A DNA stretch of 64,000 nucleotides from an uncultured Bartonella sp. (GTDB taxonomy: Bacteria > Pseudomonadota > Alphaproteobacteria > Rhizobiales > Rhizobiaceae). Position numbers and translations under genes: made by a program. The notes below the pieces were generated by a model that did no database searches, was not told the DNA's origin, and saw only the letters and a program-made list of their open reading frames with translations. The DNA lies in contig CAMLCZ010000004.1 of NCBI GenBank assembly GCA_946478665.1, forward strand, positions 1 to 64,000, in the 5' to 3' direction. Shown piece after piece: positions 11,257-19,667 of this stretch; the stretch's first letter is position 1; each line of letters begins with the position of its first letter.

Positions 11257-12474
11257 ATGGCTACTGAAATCCGTGTTCCTACTCTGGGCGAATCCGTTAC
11301 TGAAGCAACCATTGGAAAATGGTTTAAACAGGTAGGCGATGCTGTCGCTGTGGATGAACCTCTGGTTGAACTTGAAACAGACAAAGTTACTGTTGAAGTG
11401 CCTTCACCAGTTGCTGGAAAATTGACAGAAATCGTTGCAAAAGAAGGCGATACTGTTGAAGTAAGTGCACTGCTTGGTTCAATCGCAGAAGGTGCAGCAG
11501 GCAATGCTGCACCGGCTGCAAAGCAACCCGCAGCACCAACACCGGCAGCTCAACCTGCTGCCGCAGCTCCGGCTGCTTCTTCTGCAGCGATGCAACCAGC
11601 TCCATCAGCTGCTAAACTAATGGCTGAAAACAACCTATCTGCTAATCAGGTAGATGGCTCTGGTAAGCGTGGACAGGTTCTTAAAGGCGACGTTCTTGAT
11701 GCACTTTCTAAAGGTGTATCAACAGCAGCTTCTGCTCCTGCCGCACCACGTGCTGCATCAGCACCACAAGACGCTGCACGTGAAGAACGTGTTCGTATGA
11801 CAAAATTGCGTCAAACAATCGCTCGTCGTTTGAAAGACGCTCAAAACACATCTGCAATGCTTACAACCTTTAACGAAGTCGATATGACAGCTGTTATGGA
11901 TTTGCGTAAGCGTTACAAAGACGTTTTCGAGAAAAAGCATGGTGTGAAACTCGGGTTTATGGGCTTTTTCACCAAGGCCGTTTGTCATGCGTTGAAAGAA
12001 ATTCCAGCTGTTAATGCTGAAATTGATGGTACGGACATTATTTACAAAAATTATGTCAATGCTGGTATTGCTGTTGGTACGGCCAAAGGCTTGGTTGTGC
12101 CAGTTGTTCGTGATGCCGATCAATTATCAATTGCTGGAATTGAAAAAGAAATCGGCCGCCTTGGACGTCTAGCACGTGATGGCAAGCTTGCCGTTACCGA
12201 TATGCAAGGTGGTACATTCACGATCACCAATGGTGGTGTTTATGGATCGCTGATGTCAACACCAATTCTCAATGCGCCACAATCAGGCATTTTGGGTATG
12301 CACGCTATCAAAGAGCGTGCAATGGTTGTTAACGGGCAAGTTGTTGTACGTCCAATGATGTACTTGGCACTTTCTTATGACCATCGTATTGTTGACGGTC
12401 AGGAAGCCGTAACATTCCTCGTTCGTGTTAAGGAATGCTTGGAAGATCCAGAACGTCTTGTTCTTGATCTTTAA
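11257..12474 (+). CDS. sucB: Dihydrolipoyllysine succinyltransferase (E2 of 2-oxoglutarate dehydrogenase)
   Basis: A 405-residue E2 with one lipoyl domain (lipoyl Lys43 in ETDKVTVEV), an Ala/Pro-rich flexible linker (about 85-118), a peripheral subunit-binding domain ([24 protein letters not shown] split around residues 119-145), and a C-terminal catalytic domain with HRIVDG (H376, D380). It transfers succinyl from SucA to CoA and forms the core that binds LpdA. A second Ala/Pro hinge lies at about 150-168. Confidence 0.96.
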   Translation: MATEIRVPTLGESVTEATIGKWFKQVGDAVAVDEPLVELETDKVTVEVPSPVAGKLTEIVAKEGDTVEVSALLGSIAEGAAGNAAPAAKQPAAPTPAAQPAAAAPAASSAAMQPAPSAAKLMAENNLSANQVDGSGKRGQVLKGDVLDALSKGVSTAASAPAAPRAASAPQDAAREERVRMTKLRQTIARRLKDAQNTSAMLTTFNEVDMTAVMDLRKRYKDVFEKKHGVKLGFMGFFTKAVCHALKEIPAVNAEIDGTDIIYKNYVNAGIAVGTAKGLVVPVVRDADQLSIAGIEKEIGRLGRLARDGKLAVTDMQGGTFTITNGGVYGSLMSTPILNAPQSGILGMHAIKERAMVVNGQVVVRPMMYLALSYDHRIVDGQEAVTFLVRVKECLEDPERLVLDL

Positions 12475-12489
12475 TAAAAAGGTTTTCGC

Positions 12490-12888
12490 ATGATGAATGC
12501 ACCAACAGCGTTATTGGCCTTCAGTGTCGTTATGTTGTTGGTGCATATTTTTTTGCAGGCTTTTTTAGCAACCAAAGAATTAGGCATGCGCTGGAACGCC
12601 AGCGCACGCGATACGAATGAAAGAACAACAACATTGTTTGCCGGTAGGGCAGAACGGGCAAGTGCAAATTTTCGCGAAACCTATCCTGCCTTTCTAGCGC
12701 TGATGTTGTTGGCTGAATTTCAACCTGTTGATATTATGTTGACGGTTGCAGGAGGGACGATCTGGGCTATAGCGCGGGTTATTTATCTACCGCTTTATAT
12801 GTTTGGCGTGCCTTATATCCGTTCGCTTGTCTGGTTAGTATCCATTGCTGGACTTGCAATTATGCTTTTAGCTGCTTTTTGGAGATAG
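12490..12888 (+). CDS. MAPEG-family membrane protein
   Basis: A 132-residue four-helix membrane protein of the MAPEG superfamily (relatives of microsomal glutathione S-transferase and leukotriene synthases). The segment GRAERASANFRETYPAF around residues 57-73 is the family's E-R-x-x-x-N type signature. Hydrophobic helices are at about 8-26, 70-88, 90-105 and 112-130. It starts 16 nt after the sucB stop and ends exactly one base before the next gene, so it is part of the suc-lpd transcript. No substrate can be read from the sequence; a detoxification or lipid-peroxide role is only a family-based guess. Confidence 0.8.
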   Translation: MMNAPTALLAFSVVMLLVHIFLQAFLATKELGMRWNASARDTNERTTTLFAGRAERASANFRETYPAFLALMLLAEFQPVDIMLTVAGGTIWAIARVIYLPLYMFGVPYIRSLVWLVSIAGLAIMLLAAFWR

Positions 12889-13530
12889 ATGATGCATTTC
12901 TATCTTGTAGAGTGGTCCTCACTCATGGCGGTTTTCTTGGTTGCCGCAATTACACCAGGTGCTGATTTCGCGCTTGTTGTGCGTCAATCAATCGTTTACG
13001 GGCGCGAAAATGCACTCGCTACATCTTTTGGTATCGGTTTAGCGCTTTTCTTTCATGTCAGCTACACCATACTCGGGTTGGGACTGGTTATAGCGAAATC
13101 ACTTATACTGTTTAATGTCGTAAAATGGCTTGGTGTCGCATATTTGCTTTATATCGGTATCAAAGCCTTATCATCTCGCGGCACTGCTTATGTGAATGCA
13201 GATGGGCAGACAACGGGAAAAATGCAGCAAAGTTGGAAAAAGGCATTTATGGCAGGTTTTGCTGTTAATGCGCTTAATCCTAAAGCTGTATTTTTCTTTC
13301 TGTCAATCTTTTCCACTTTGGTTGCAGCAACAACACCAATGAGCGTAAAATTCTTTTACGGCTTGTCAATGTCCATGTTGTTAATCGGGTGGTTTTCAAC
13401 TGTTAGCATTTTTATGACAGCACCAGCAGTACGGCATAAGTTTTATCGCGCATCGAAGTGGATAGATAAGATTAGTGGTGCGGTTTTTATCGCATTTGGC
13501 ATTCAACTTATGTTTCGAAAAGCCTCTTGA
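12889..13530 (+). CDS. LysE/RhtB-family amino-acid exporter
   Basis: A 213-residue inner-membrane protein of six predicted helices with the LysE-family features: an N-terminal ITPGADFALVVRQS segment (usual TPGP replaced by TPGA) and a central AGFAVNALNPKAVFFFLSIF segment. Family members export amino acids or related small molecules. The substrate is unknown. ATG 12889 directly follows the TAG of the MAPEG gene, implying coupling. It sits between sucB and lpdA, an accessory position inside the 2-oxoglutarate dehydrogenase cluster. Confidence 0.85.
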   Translation: MMHFYLVEWSSLMAVFLVAAITPGADFALVVRQSIVYGRENALATSFGIGLALFFHVSYTILGLGLVIAKSLILFNVVKWLGVAYLLYIGIKALSSRGTAYVNADGQTTGKMQQSWKKAFMAGFAVNALNPKAVFFFLSIFSTLVAATTPMSVKFFYGLSMSMLLIGWFSTVSIFMTAPAVRHKFYRASKWIDKISGAVFIAFGIQLMFRKAS

Positions 13531-13578
13531 ATTCTGAAAAATGTATAGGTCTGTTTGGCCGTAATGAAAGGGAAAATA

Positions 13579-14985
13579 ATGTCATATGATGTCGTCGTAA
13601 TCGGTGCAGGTCCTGGTGGATATGTTTCGGCAATCAGGGCAGCACAACTGGGTCTAAAAACCGCTATTGTTGAGAAACGTGAAACATTGGGTGGAACATG
13701 CCTAAACGTAGGCTGCATTCCTTCGAAAGCGCTTCTTCATGCCTCAGAAGTATTTGCAGAAGCACAACATGGCTTTGAATCTTTGGGTGTTACTGTATCG
13801 AAACCTTCTCTTAATCTCGAAGCTATGATGACACACAAACAAAAGACCGTTGATGGTAATACAAGTGGTGTCGCATTTTTGATGAAGAAAAACAAAATTG
13901 ATACCATCTATGGATCTGGCAAGATCCTTGCTGCCGGAAAAGTTGAAGTGACAGGCAAAGATGGTGCCAAGCAGACATTGGACACTAAAAATATTATCAT
14001 TGCTACGGGTTCTGATGTCGCCGGTATACCGGGCTTAAAAATAGAAATAGATGAGAAAGTCATAGTTTCATCAACGGGTGCTTTGGCTCTTGGAAAAGTT
14101 CCACAACGCATGGTTGTTGTTGGTGCTGGCGTTATTGGATCCGAGCTTGGATCTGTATGGAGCAGACTTGGTGCAAAGGTAACAGTTGTCGAATTTCTTG
14201 ATAAGGTTTTGGGGCCAATGGATGGAGAAGTTTCCAAGCAGTTCCAAAAACTCATGGAAAAACAGGGCATTGAATATAAGCTTGGTGCAAAAGTAACTGG
14301 TGTTGAAAAAACAGCTTCTGGCGCAAAAGTAACATTTGAGCCAGTTAAAGGCGGTGACGCTCAAACACTTGAAGCTGATATTGTCCTTGTTGCAACAGGA
14401 CGTCGTCCTTACACAGACGGATTGGGCTTGGCAGAAGCTGGTGTCAAATTGGATGATCGTGGTCGTGTTGATGTTGATGCTCATTGGCAAACCAATGTAC
14501 CAGGTATTTATGCTATTGGGGACGTGGTTAAGGGACCAATGCTTGCCCATAAGGCAGAAGATGAAGGTGTTGCCCTTGCCGAAGTTCTTGCTGGCCAAAA
14601 GGGTCATGTCAATTATGATGTTATACCAAGCGTTGTTTATACAGAACCTGAAGTTGCTTCAGTTGGTAAAACTGAAGAGGAATTGAAGGCTGCTGGTATT
14701 GAATATCGCGTTGGTAAATTTCCATTTTCTGCCAATGGCCGCGCTCGTGCTATGCAAAAGACAGATGGTTTTGTGAAAATTTTGGCATGTGCAAAAACTG
14801 ATAAGGTCTTGGGCGGACATATTCTTGGTTTTGGTGCCGGTGAGATGATCCACGAGATTGCTGTTTTGATGGAATTTGGTGGTTCTTCGGAAGATTTGGG
14901 CCGTACCTGCCATGCACACCCAACAATGTCTGAGGCTATTCGCGAAGCAGCATTGGCAACCTTCTCCAAGCCAATCAATATGTAA
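13579..14985 (+). CDS. lpdA: Dihydrolipoyl dehydrogenase (E3)
   Basis: Flavoprotein that reoxidises dihydrolipoyl groups of the E2 core, reducing NAD+. The 468-residue protein shows an FAD-binding GAGPGGY motif, the redox-active disulfide C41-L-N-V-G-C46, a second Rossmann motif [13 protein letters not shown] for NAD, and C-terminal HAHPTMSE with the catalytic His-Glu pair. ATG 13579 with AAAGGGAAA upstream is chosen over an in-frame ATG at 13555-13564. Last gene of the TCA block; a strong terminator follows. Linkage to sucAB argues that it serves 2-oxoglutarate dehydrogenase. Confidence 0.96.
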   Translation: MSYDVVVIGAGPGGYVSAIRAAQLGLKTAIVEKRETLGGTCLNVGCIPSKALLHASEVFAEAQHGFESLGVTVSKPSLNLEAMMTHKQKTVDGNTSGVAFLMKKNKIDTIYGSGKILAAGKVEVTGKDGAKQTLDTKNIIIATGSDVAGIPGLKIEIDEKVIVSSTGALALGKVPQRMVVVGAGVIGSELGSVWSRLGAKVTVVEFLDKVLGPMDGEVSKQFQKLMEKQGIEYKLGAKVTGVEKTASGAKVTFEPVKGGDAQTLEADIVLVATGRRPYTDGLGLAEAGVKLDDRGRVDVDAHWQTNVPGIYAIGDVVKGPMLAHKAEDEGVALAEVLAGQKGHVNYDVIPSVVYTEPEVASVGKTEEELKAAGIEYRVGKFPFSANGRARAMQKTDGFVKILACAKTDKVLGGHILGFGAGEMIHEIAVLMEFGGSSEDLGRTCHAHPTMSEAIREAALATFSKPINM

Positions 14986-15010
14986 ATAGTAATAAACTAT
15001 TTTCTTTAAG

Positions 15011-15037
15011 AAGGCTGTCTACGGACAGCCTTTTTTA
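15011..15037 (+). terminator. Rho-independent terminator after lpdA
   Basis: AAGGCTGTC (15011-15019), loop TACG, GACAGCCTT (15024-15032), then TTTTT. A 9-bp perfect stem with a tetraloop and U tract, ending the mdh-suc-lpd block. Confidence 0.9.
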
Positions 15038-15263
15038 TTTGAAATACGAAATAAAATAAAAATGATATAAAATACATTTCGGATGGTAATTTTTTTAATT
15101 AAAAATATTATTTATTATTATTTTTAAATCAAAACAGGAAAAACTTGATATAAAATTCATAGTTAAAATATCAACTGTTTATAAATTTATTTTTTCAAAT
15201 TTTATAATTATAAAATCATAATTCAGGCTTGGTTTTATTTGATTGATGATCTAAGAATTTATT

Positions 15264-16397
15264 TTAACGATCAACAGCTGTTAACGTAAAACCTTTTTGC
15301 CGTAGTTGTTCAACGAGACCTTTTGAACCGGGAAGATGTCCTGCGCCAACGGCGATAAAACTATTGCCTTGTTCAATAATTTTTTGAGCGCGCTCGGCCA
15401 TACGATCATTACGCTGGTCCACCAATATTTGATAGAAAATACGTTGGTTTTCAGTGCTCACATTGGATTTAAACATTTTTTCAAGAACGAAAAGCTCACC
15501 AATATGACCCTTTTGATATAGCCGCATTTGGGTATAAAAAATATCATTATTAAGATCGGTGTTTTGTACCATGTCCTCAATAGATTCTGCATAAAAACTA
15601 ATTGGTAAGCCTTTTAAGGCTGATATTTGTTCGTCGACGCTTTCAAGTCCTAATACCGGTTTGTTCTGTTTCTTGGCGTCCAAACCAAGTTGGGTATCTA
15701 ATGCGCGATAGCCATATTGTAGGCGTTTGGTTTCGCAAGTTGGAATGCTTAGTGTTGTCCAGATTATCCATGGTTTGACGTTCGCCAAGGTATCATAGGG
15801 CAAACCATGTTCTTCCAAAGTGGTCTGAAATTTCAAAAACTGTTCTGATGTTAAAAGATCTTTGAAACTTTCACCTGCCTTTGGTGTGATAAAATCTGGA
15901 TCGAGAATAATTTTTTTTGCGTAGACATCACTGTCTGTTTCTGCAATTTCACTAAGCTCTAGAACCAATCTGTCAGATTTATCGAAGATATCTTTTTGGC
16001 GTTTTGACAAGGTGATAATTTTAGGATCACTGACATGCATTGTTCCTAATAGATAGGAAGGCTTAACACCGCTTTTTTCAATTTTCCAAAATTTGGCATT
16101 GCCGTTTATAATTGCCTTCGACTGAGAAGCGAATTTTTTCTGGTCATTTTTGGAAAATGTTTTTGTTAAATCTGTTCCACCACAAACTGGTGGTTTGGCA
16201 GGGTGTATTTTTTTTACAAAGTTATCAAAGATAGTGTTGCTTTGGGAAAGTGCTTCTTTGGCATGCAATGGCAAGAAGGACATTGATGCAGATATTGCAA
16301 GAATGGAAAGCGTTTTTAAATAATAGCGACAATGGCATATCCGATGAAACAGTAGATGTTTGACAGCTGTAATATGTGTTTGAAGCCATTGCCGCAT
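15264..16397 (-). CDS. TraB/GumN-family protein, exported
   Basis: A 377-residue protein with an N-terminal hydrophobic segment (about 27-46, ending PLHA, signal peptide or anchor) after an unusually long basic, His-rich leader. The TraB/GumN hallmarks are YLLGTMHVSDPK near residues 115-125 and the C-terminal GAGHLPGSKGLVEQLRQKGF. Related proteins (PrgY, TIKI) are proposed or shown metalloproteases, using the GxxH motifs; the bacterial ones are mostly uncharacterised. The leader between the first ATG and the hydrophobic stretch could mean that the real start is a downstream non-ATG codon. It stands alone, with A+T-rich DNA downstream. Confidence 0.78.
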   Translation of the reverse strand: MRQWLQTHITAVKHLLFHRICHCRYYLKTLSILAISASMSFLPLHAKEALSQSNTIFDNFVKKIHPAKPPVCGGTDLTKTFSKNDQKKFASQSKAIINGNAKFWKIEKSGVKPSYLLGTMHVSDPKIITLSKRQKDIFDKSDRLVLELSEIAETDSDVYAKKIILDPDFITPKAGESFKDLLTSEQFLKFQTTLEEHGLPYDTLANVKPWIIWTTLSIPTCETKRLQYGYRALDTQLGLDAKKQNKPVLGLESVDEQISALKGLPISFYAESIEDMVQNTDLNNDIFYTQMRLYQKGHIGELFVLEKMFKSNVSTENQRIFYQILVDQRNDRMAERAQKIIEQGNSFIAVGAGHLPGSKGLVEQLRQKGFTLTAVDR

Positions 16398-16425
16398 GTA
16401 TTTGTAAATTCCCCGCTAAATGTGA

Positions 16426-17664
16426 TTAGAAGTTGAGTTCTTTATCACTTTTTCCTTCTCTTATACGTGTTGGCAATCCCATTTCAGCAAGGCGTTTTAA
16501 AAACGGTTTGGTTGGCAATTCTTCGATATTTGCCATTGTCTTGATATCCCATTCACCATGGGCAACAAGTAAGGCAGCAGCAACAGCTGGAACGCCAGCC
16601 GTATAGGATATGCCTTGTGCGCCAGTTTCATGGTAGGCTTCTTCATGGTCAGCAACATTATAGATAAATACCTCACGCGGCTTGCCATTTTTTTCGCCTT
16701 TTATGAGGTCTCCTATACATGTTTTGCCTTTGTAATCGGGCGCAAGAGAAGATGGATCAGGCAATACCGCTTTAACCACTTTCAAAGGAATAACTTCTTG
16801 TCCTTCAGCTGTTTTCACGGGCTGTTCGGATAAAAGCCCAAGATTTTTCAAAACATTGAAAACCGTTATATACCGTTCACCAAAGCCCATCCAAAACCGG
16901 ATATTCGGCACGTCCAAATTCTTTGATAAAGAATGGATTTCGTCATGACCAGTCATATAGGTTTTTTGCGTGCCGACTATCGGCAAATCCCACTCTTGGC
17001 CAATTTCAAACATCTTGTTTGAAACCCACTTGCTATTTTGCCAAGACCATACCTGGCCAGTAAATTCACGAAAATTAATTTCCGGATCAAAATTTGTGGC
17101 AAACCACCGTCCGTGACTTCCTGCATTGATATCAATGATATCGATATCTGTCATTTTGTCGAAATAATCATGATGTGCCAATGCTGCATATGCATTCACA
17201 ACACCAGGATCAAAACCTGCACCGAGAATTGCGGTTACACCAGCTTCTTCACATTCTTCCCGACGTGGCCATTCATAATTACCGTACCAAGGCGGTGTTT
17301 CACAAATTTTCAACGGGTCTTCATGGATTGCTGTATCAATATAGGCTGCGCCTGTTTCTAAACAGGCTGATAAAACAGACATATTCAAAAAGGCTGATCC
17401 AACATTGATAACAATTTGACAACCGGTTTTTCTAATAAGATCTGCCGTTGCTTTTACATTTATGGCGTCAAGGTGATGGGTTTCAAAGACACCTTTCACC
17501 TTCATCGATTTCTTTTCTTTTACAGAAGCGATGATAGCCTCGCACTTTTGTAACGTTCGCGAAGCAATATGAAGATCACCGAGAATATCGTTATGTTGGG
17601 CACATTTATGGGCAACGACCTGTGCTACACCACCTGCACCAATAATGAGGATATTCTTTTTCAT
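16426..17664 (-). CDS. Carboxy(nor)spermidine dehydrogenase (saccharopine dehydrogenase family)
   Basis: A 412-residue member of the saccharopine dehydrogenase family with an N-terminal NAD(P)-binding motif (ILIIGAGGVAQVVAHKCAQ). The next gene is carboxynorspermidine decarboxylase, which identifies it as the enzyme that reductively condenses a diamine (putrescine or diaminopropane) with aspartate semialdehyde. In Agrobacterium and relatives this pair supplies spermidine in place of SpeD/SpeE. The start is the ATG at 17662-17664 (MKKNILIIG), with GGAG upstream; the 33-bp upstream extension is rejected. It lies 58 nt downstream of the decarboxylase gene on the same strand. Confidence 0.88.
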   Translation of the reverse strand: MKKNILIIGAGGVAQVVAHKCAQHNDILGDLHIASRTLQKCEAIIASVKEKKSMKVKGVFETHHLDAINVKATADLIRKTGCQIVINVGSAFLNMSVLSACLETGAAYIDTAIHEDPLKICETPPWYGNYEWPRREECEEAGVTAILGAGFDPGVVNAYAALAHHDYFDKMTDIDIIDINAGSHGRWFATNFDPEINFREFTGQVWSWQNSKWVSNKMFEIGQEWDLPIVGTQKTYMTGHDEIHSLSKNLDVPNIRFWMGFGERYITVFNVLKNLGLLSEQPVKTAEGQEVIPLKVVKAVLPDPSSLAPDYKGKTCIGDLIKGEKNGKPREVFIYNVADHEEAYHETGAQGISYTAGVPAVAAALLVAHGEWDIKTMANIEELPTKPFLKRLAEMGLPTRIREGKSDKELNF

Positions 17665-17722
17665 TCCCGGTTTGTCTCCTAAACAGTATAATTTCAAAAA
17701 GTGTTACGAAACGGACAGCCTT

Positions 17723-18823
17723 TTATGAAAGACTATCTTGATAGTCCTTATAACCAAATTCTCGCTGAACGCGAATAGTTCCATCCAATTCTTTTATTGC
17801 AATAGATGGCATATTAAGACCATTGAACCAATTCTTTTTTACCATTGTATATCCAGCGGCATCTTGAAACGATAAGCGATCGCCAACTTTCAGTTTTTCA
17901 GGGAAATGGAATGTACCAAATACATCACCTGCCAAACAAGACTTTCCGCAAACCATAATTTCATGTGGACCGGTATTGGGCGCAATTTTGGCATTTTCCC
18001 GATAAATAAGCAAATCCAGCATGTGGGCTTCAATAGAACTGTCCACAATGACCAGTTCCTTGCCGTTGGACAGGGTATCCAACACACTCACTTCCAGTGT
18101 TGTGCTGTTCGTAATAGATGCTTCTCCAGGTTCCAGATAAACTGTAACACCATAAAGATCAGAAAATCTTTTCAGTCTGTCTGCAAAAGCTTCTAAGGGA
18201 TAACCGTTGCCGGTAAAGTGGATGCCGCCACCCAAACTAATCCAATCAACATATTTAAAGAAACTACCGAACTTTTCTTCGATATTGCTCAACATGTTGT
18301 CAAAAAGCGAGAAATCACCATTTTCGCAATTATTGTGTATCATGAAACCATTGACTAACGGCAATACCATTTCAATTTTTTCATTTTCTCTCTCCCCTAA
18401 ACGACTATAGGGACGTGCAGGATCAGCAAGGTCGAAACTTGAAGAACTTATGCCTGGATTGAGACGTAACCCACGTTTGATATTTTTCGATTGTTGTTCG
18501 AATCTCTGAAGTTGCCCAACTGAATTGAAAATAATTTTATCGGCATAAGTGATTGCTTCATCAATTTCATGGTCACTCCATGCTACAGAATAAGCATGTG
18601 TTTCTTTGCCAAATTTTTCGCGACCCAAACGTAGTTCATATAGTGATGAGGATGTTGTCCCATCCATATAATCGGCCATAAAATCAAAAACACCCCATGT
18701 GGCAAAGCATTTTAAAGCCAATAATGCCTTTGCACCTGATAAATCTCGCAACCGCGCGATGGTTTCCATATTGCGCAAAAGCTTAGTTTTATCGATAAGA
18801 TAGTAAGGCGTTTTTATCATCAT
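17723..18823 (-). CDS. nspC: Carboxynorspermidine/carboxyspermidine decarboxylase
   Basis: PLP enzyme of the alanine-racemase-fold decarboxylases, 366 residues. The PLP lysine is K38 in ALLALKCF. Other visible motifs are SLGGGIHFTG (phosphate-binding glycines), EPGEA, and the CxxxD segment GKSCLAGDVFGTF. It removes the carboxyl group from carboxyspermidine (or carboxynorspermidine) made by the neighbouring dehydrogenase. ATG 18823 has AGGA 5 nt upstream and gives the family length; the frame is open further to 18874. Probably first gene of a two-gene polyamine operon. Confidence 0.9.
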   Translation of the reverse strand: MMIKTPYYLIDKTKLLRNMETIARLRDLSGAKALLALKCFATWGVFDFMADYMDGTTSSSLYELRLGREKFGKETHAYSVAWSDHEIDEAITYADKIIFNSVGQLQRFEQQSKNIKRGLRLNPGISSSSFDLADPARPYSRLGERENEKIEMVLPLVNGFMIHNNCENGDFSLFDNMLSNIEEKFGSFFKYVDWISLGGGIHFTGNGYPLEAFADRLKRFSDLYGVTVYLEPGEASITNSTTLEVSVLDTLSNGKELVIVDSSIEAHMLDLLIYRENAKIAPNTGPHEIMVCGKSCLAGDVFGTFHFPEKLKVGDRLSFQDAAGYTMVKKNWFNGLNMPSIAIKELDGTIRVQREFGYKDYQDSLS

Positions 18824-18953
18824 GTTATCCTGAGTAGCGGGTGTATTGATTATAACGAATCCGTGTTCAACCATATAGAAAGATAACGCTCAAAGTACAA
18901 ATAAGTTATTGGTTAACCATAGAAAAAAGATACCCATTTTCAGTTTATGTGTT

Positions 18954-18962
18954 TGCTATAAT
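18954..18962 (+). promoter_or_regulatory. Extended -10 promoter for the BA14K gene
   Basis: TG-C-TATAAT at 18954-18962, an extended -10 element located 33 nt before the ATG at 18995. No good -35 is seen 17 nt upstream, as is usual for extended -10 promoters. Confidence 0.5.
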
Positions 18963-18994
18963 TGGTAGCTATCTCATTCTGGGAAGGATTCTCC

Positions 18995-19447
18995 ATGCTT
19001 ATCAAGGTTTCTTTGTCTAGTGTTGCTTTCGCTTCAGCTATGTCATTGGTGATGTTTACGTCATCTGGTATTGCAGCGGATCTTTCGGCTGATGTCGTTG
19101 CTGAGGCAAGCCAAACTGGTGCACCGACATCTATCACCAATAAAAGCAGAGGAGAGTGGAACGGTTTTAAAGGCTATCGTCATTATCGTAATGGTTATCG
19201 TAAACATACAGATGGTTGGTGGTACCCTGAAGCTGCATTTCAACCAAACGCAAAAGCTGGTGTAACAAACGAAAGCGTGCAAGCGATTTCTCATAAGCAA
19301 AAAGATAGTGAAGAAAAGCCATGGCAGATAAAAAGCCATGTCGATTATTGTTCGGCCAAATACAAGACTTACTCAGCCAGCGATAACACATATCAGCCTT
19401 TTGAAGGGGCACGAAAAGCATGTGTTTCACCCTATTATAAAGGCTGA
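18995..19447 (+). CDS. Secreted BA14K-domain protein
   Basis: A 150-residue exported protein: signal peptide to about residue 27 (cleavage near SGIAA/D), a spacer with an aromatic/basic stretch (GYRHYRNGYRKHTDGWW), and a C-terminal BA14K-like domain with the pattern H-x-x-Y-C-x-x-K-Y-K-x-Y, N-T-Y and C-V-S-P-Y (SHVDYCSAKYKTYSASDN). BA14K is the Brucella 14-kDa immunoreactive protein with lectin-like properties. The two cysteines could form a disulfide. ATG 18995 is preceded by GGAAGGA; the upstream extension to 18962 is rejected. Function here is unproven. Confidence 0.8.
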   Translation: MLIKVSLSSVAFASAMSLVMFTSSGIAADLSADVVAEASQTGAPTSITNKSRGEWNGFKGYRHYRNGYRKHTDGWWYPEAAFQPNAKAGVTNESVQAISHKQKDSEEKPWQIKSHVDYCSAKYKTYSASDNTYQPFEGARKACVSPYYKG

Positions 19448-19667
19448 GCGACTTTCACGAGACGATAAGTCGCATGAGAAGATTTGCTGCTATTGTTGAA
19501 TAGCAAACGCGGCTTTGTTAACAGATAACCAAATTTCTACATTTAGCTTTCAAAAAGGCTTGCACTCTTTGTGACAAGCCGTCCATTATACGAAAATAGG
19601 CGTTAACGATTCAGACCGAACGCCCTATCTAGAATTGAGGCTCAAAAAACAGGATGGTGTGCGAATA

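Noticed and set aside
14071-14607. Long open frame on the minus strand inside lpdA
   Set aside because: Shadow of a strongly conserved gene, with Cys/Phe/Asn-rich composition and no ribosome-binding site or family match.
15199-15216. 18-bp perfect palindrome ATTTTATAA/TTATAAAAT after lpdA
   Set aside because: Pure A/T in a very A/T-rich gap, so chance is likely; the real lpdA terminator is at 15011-15037.
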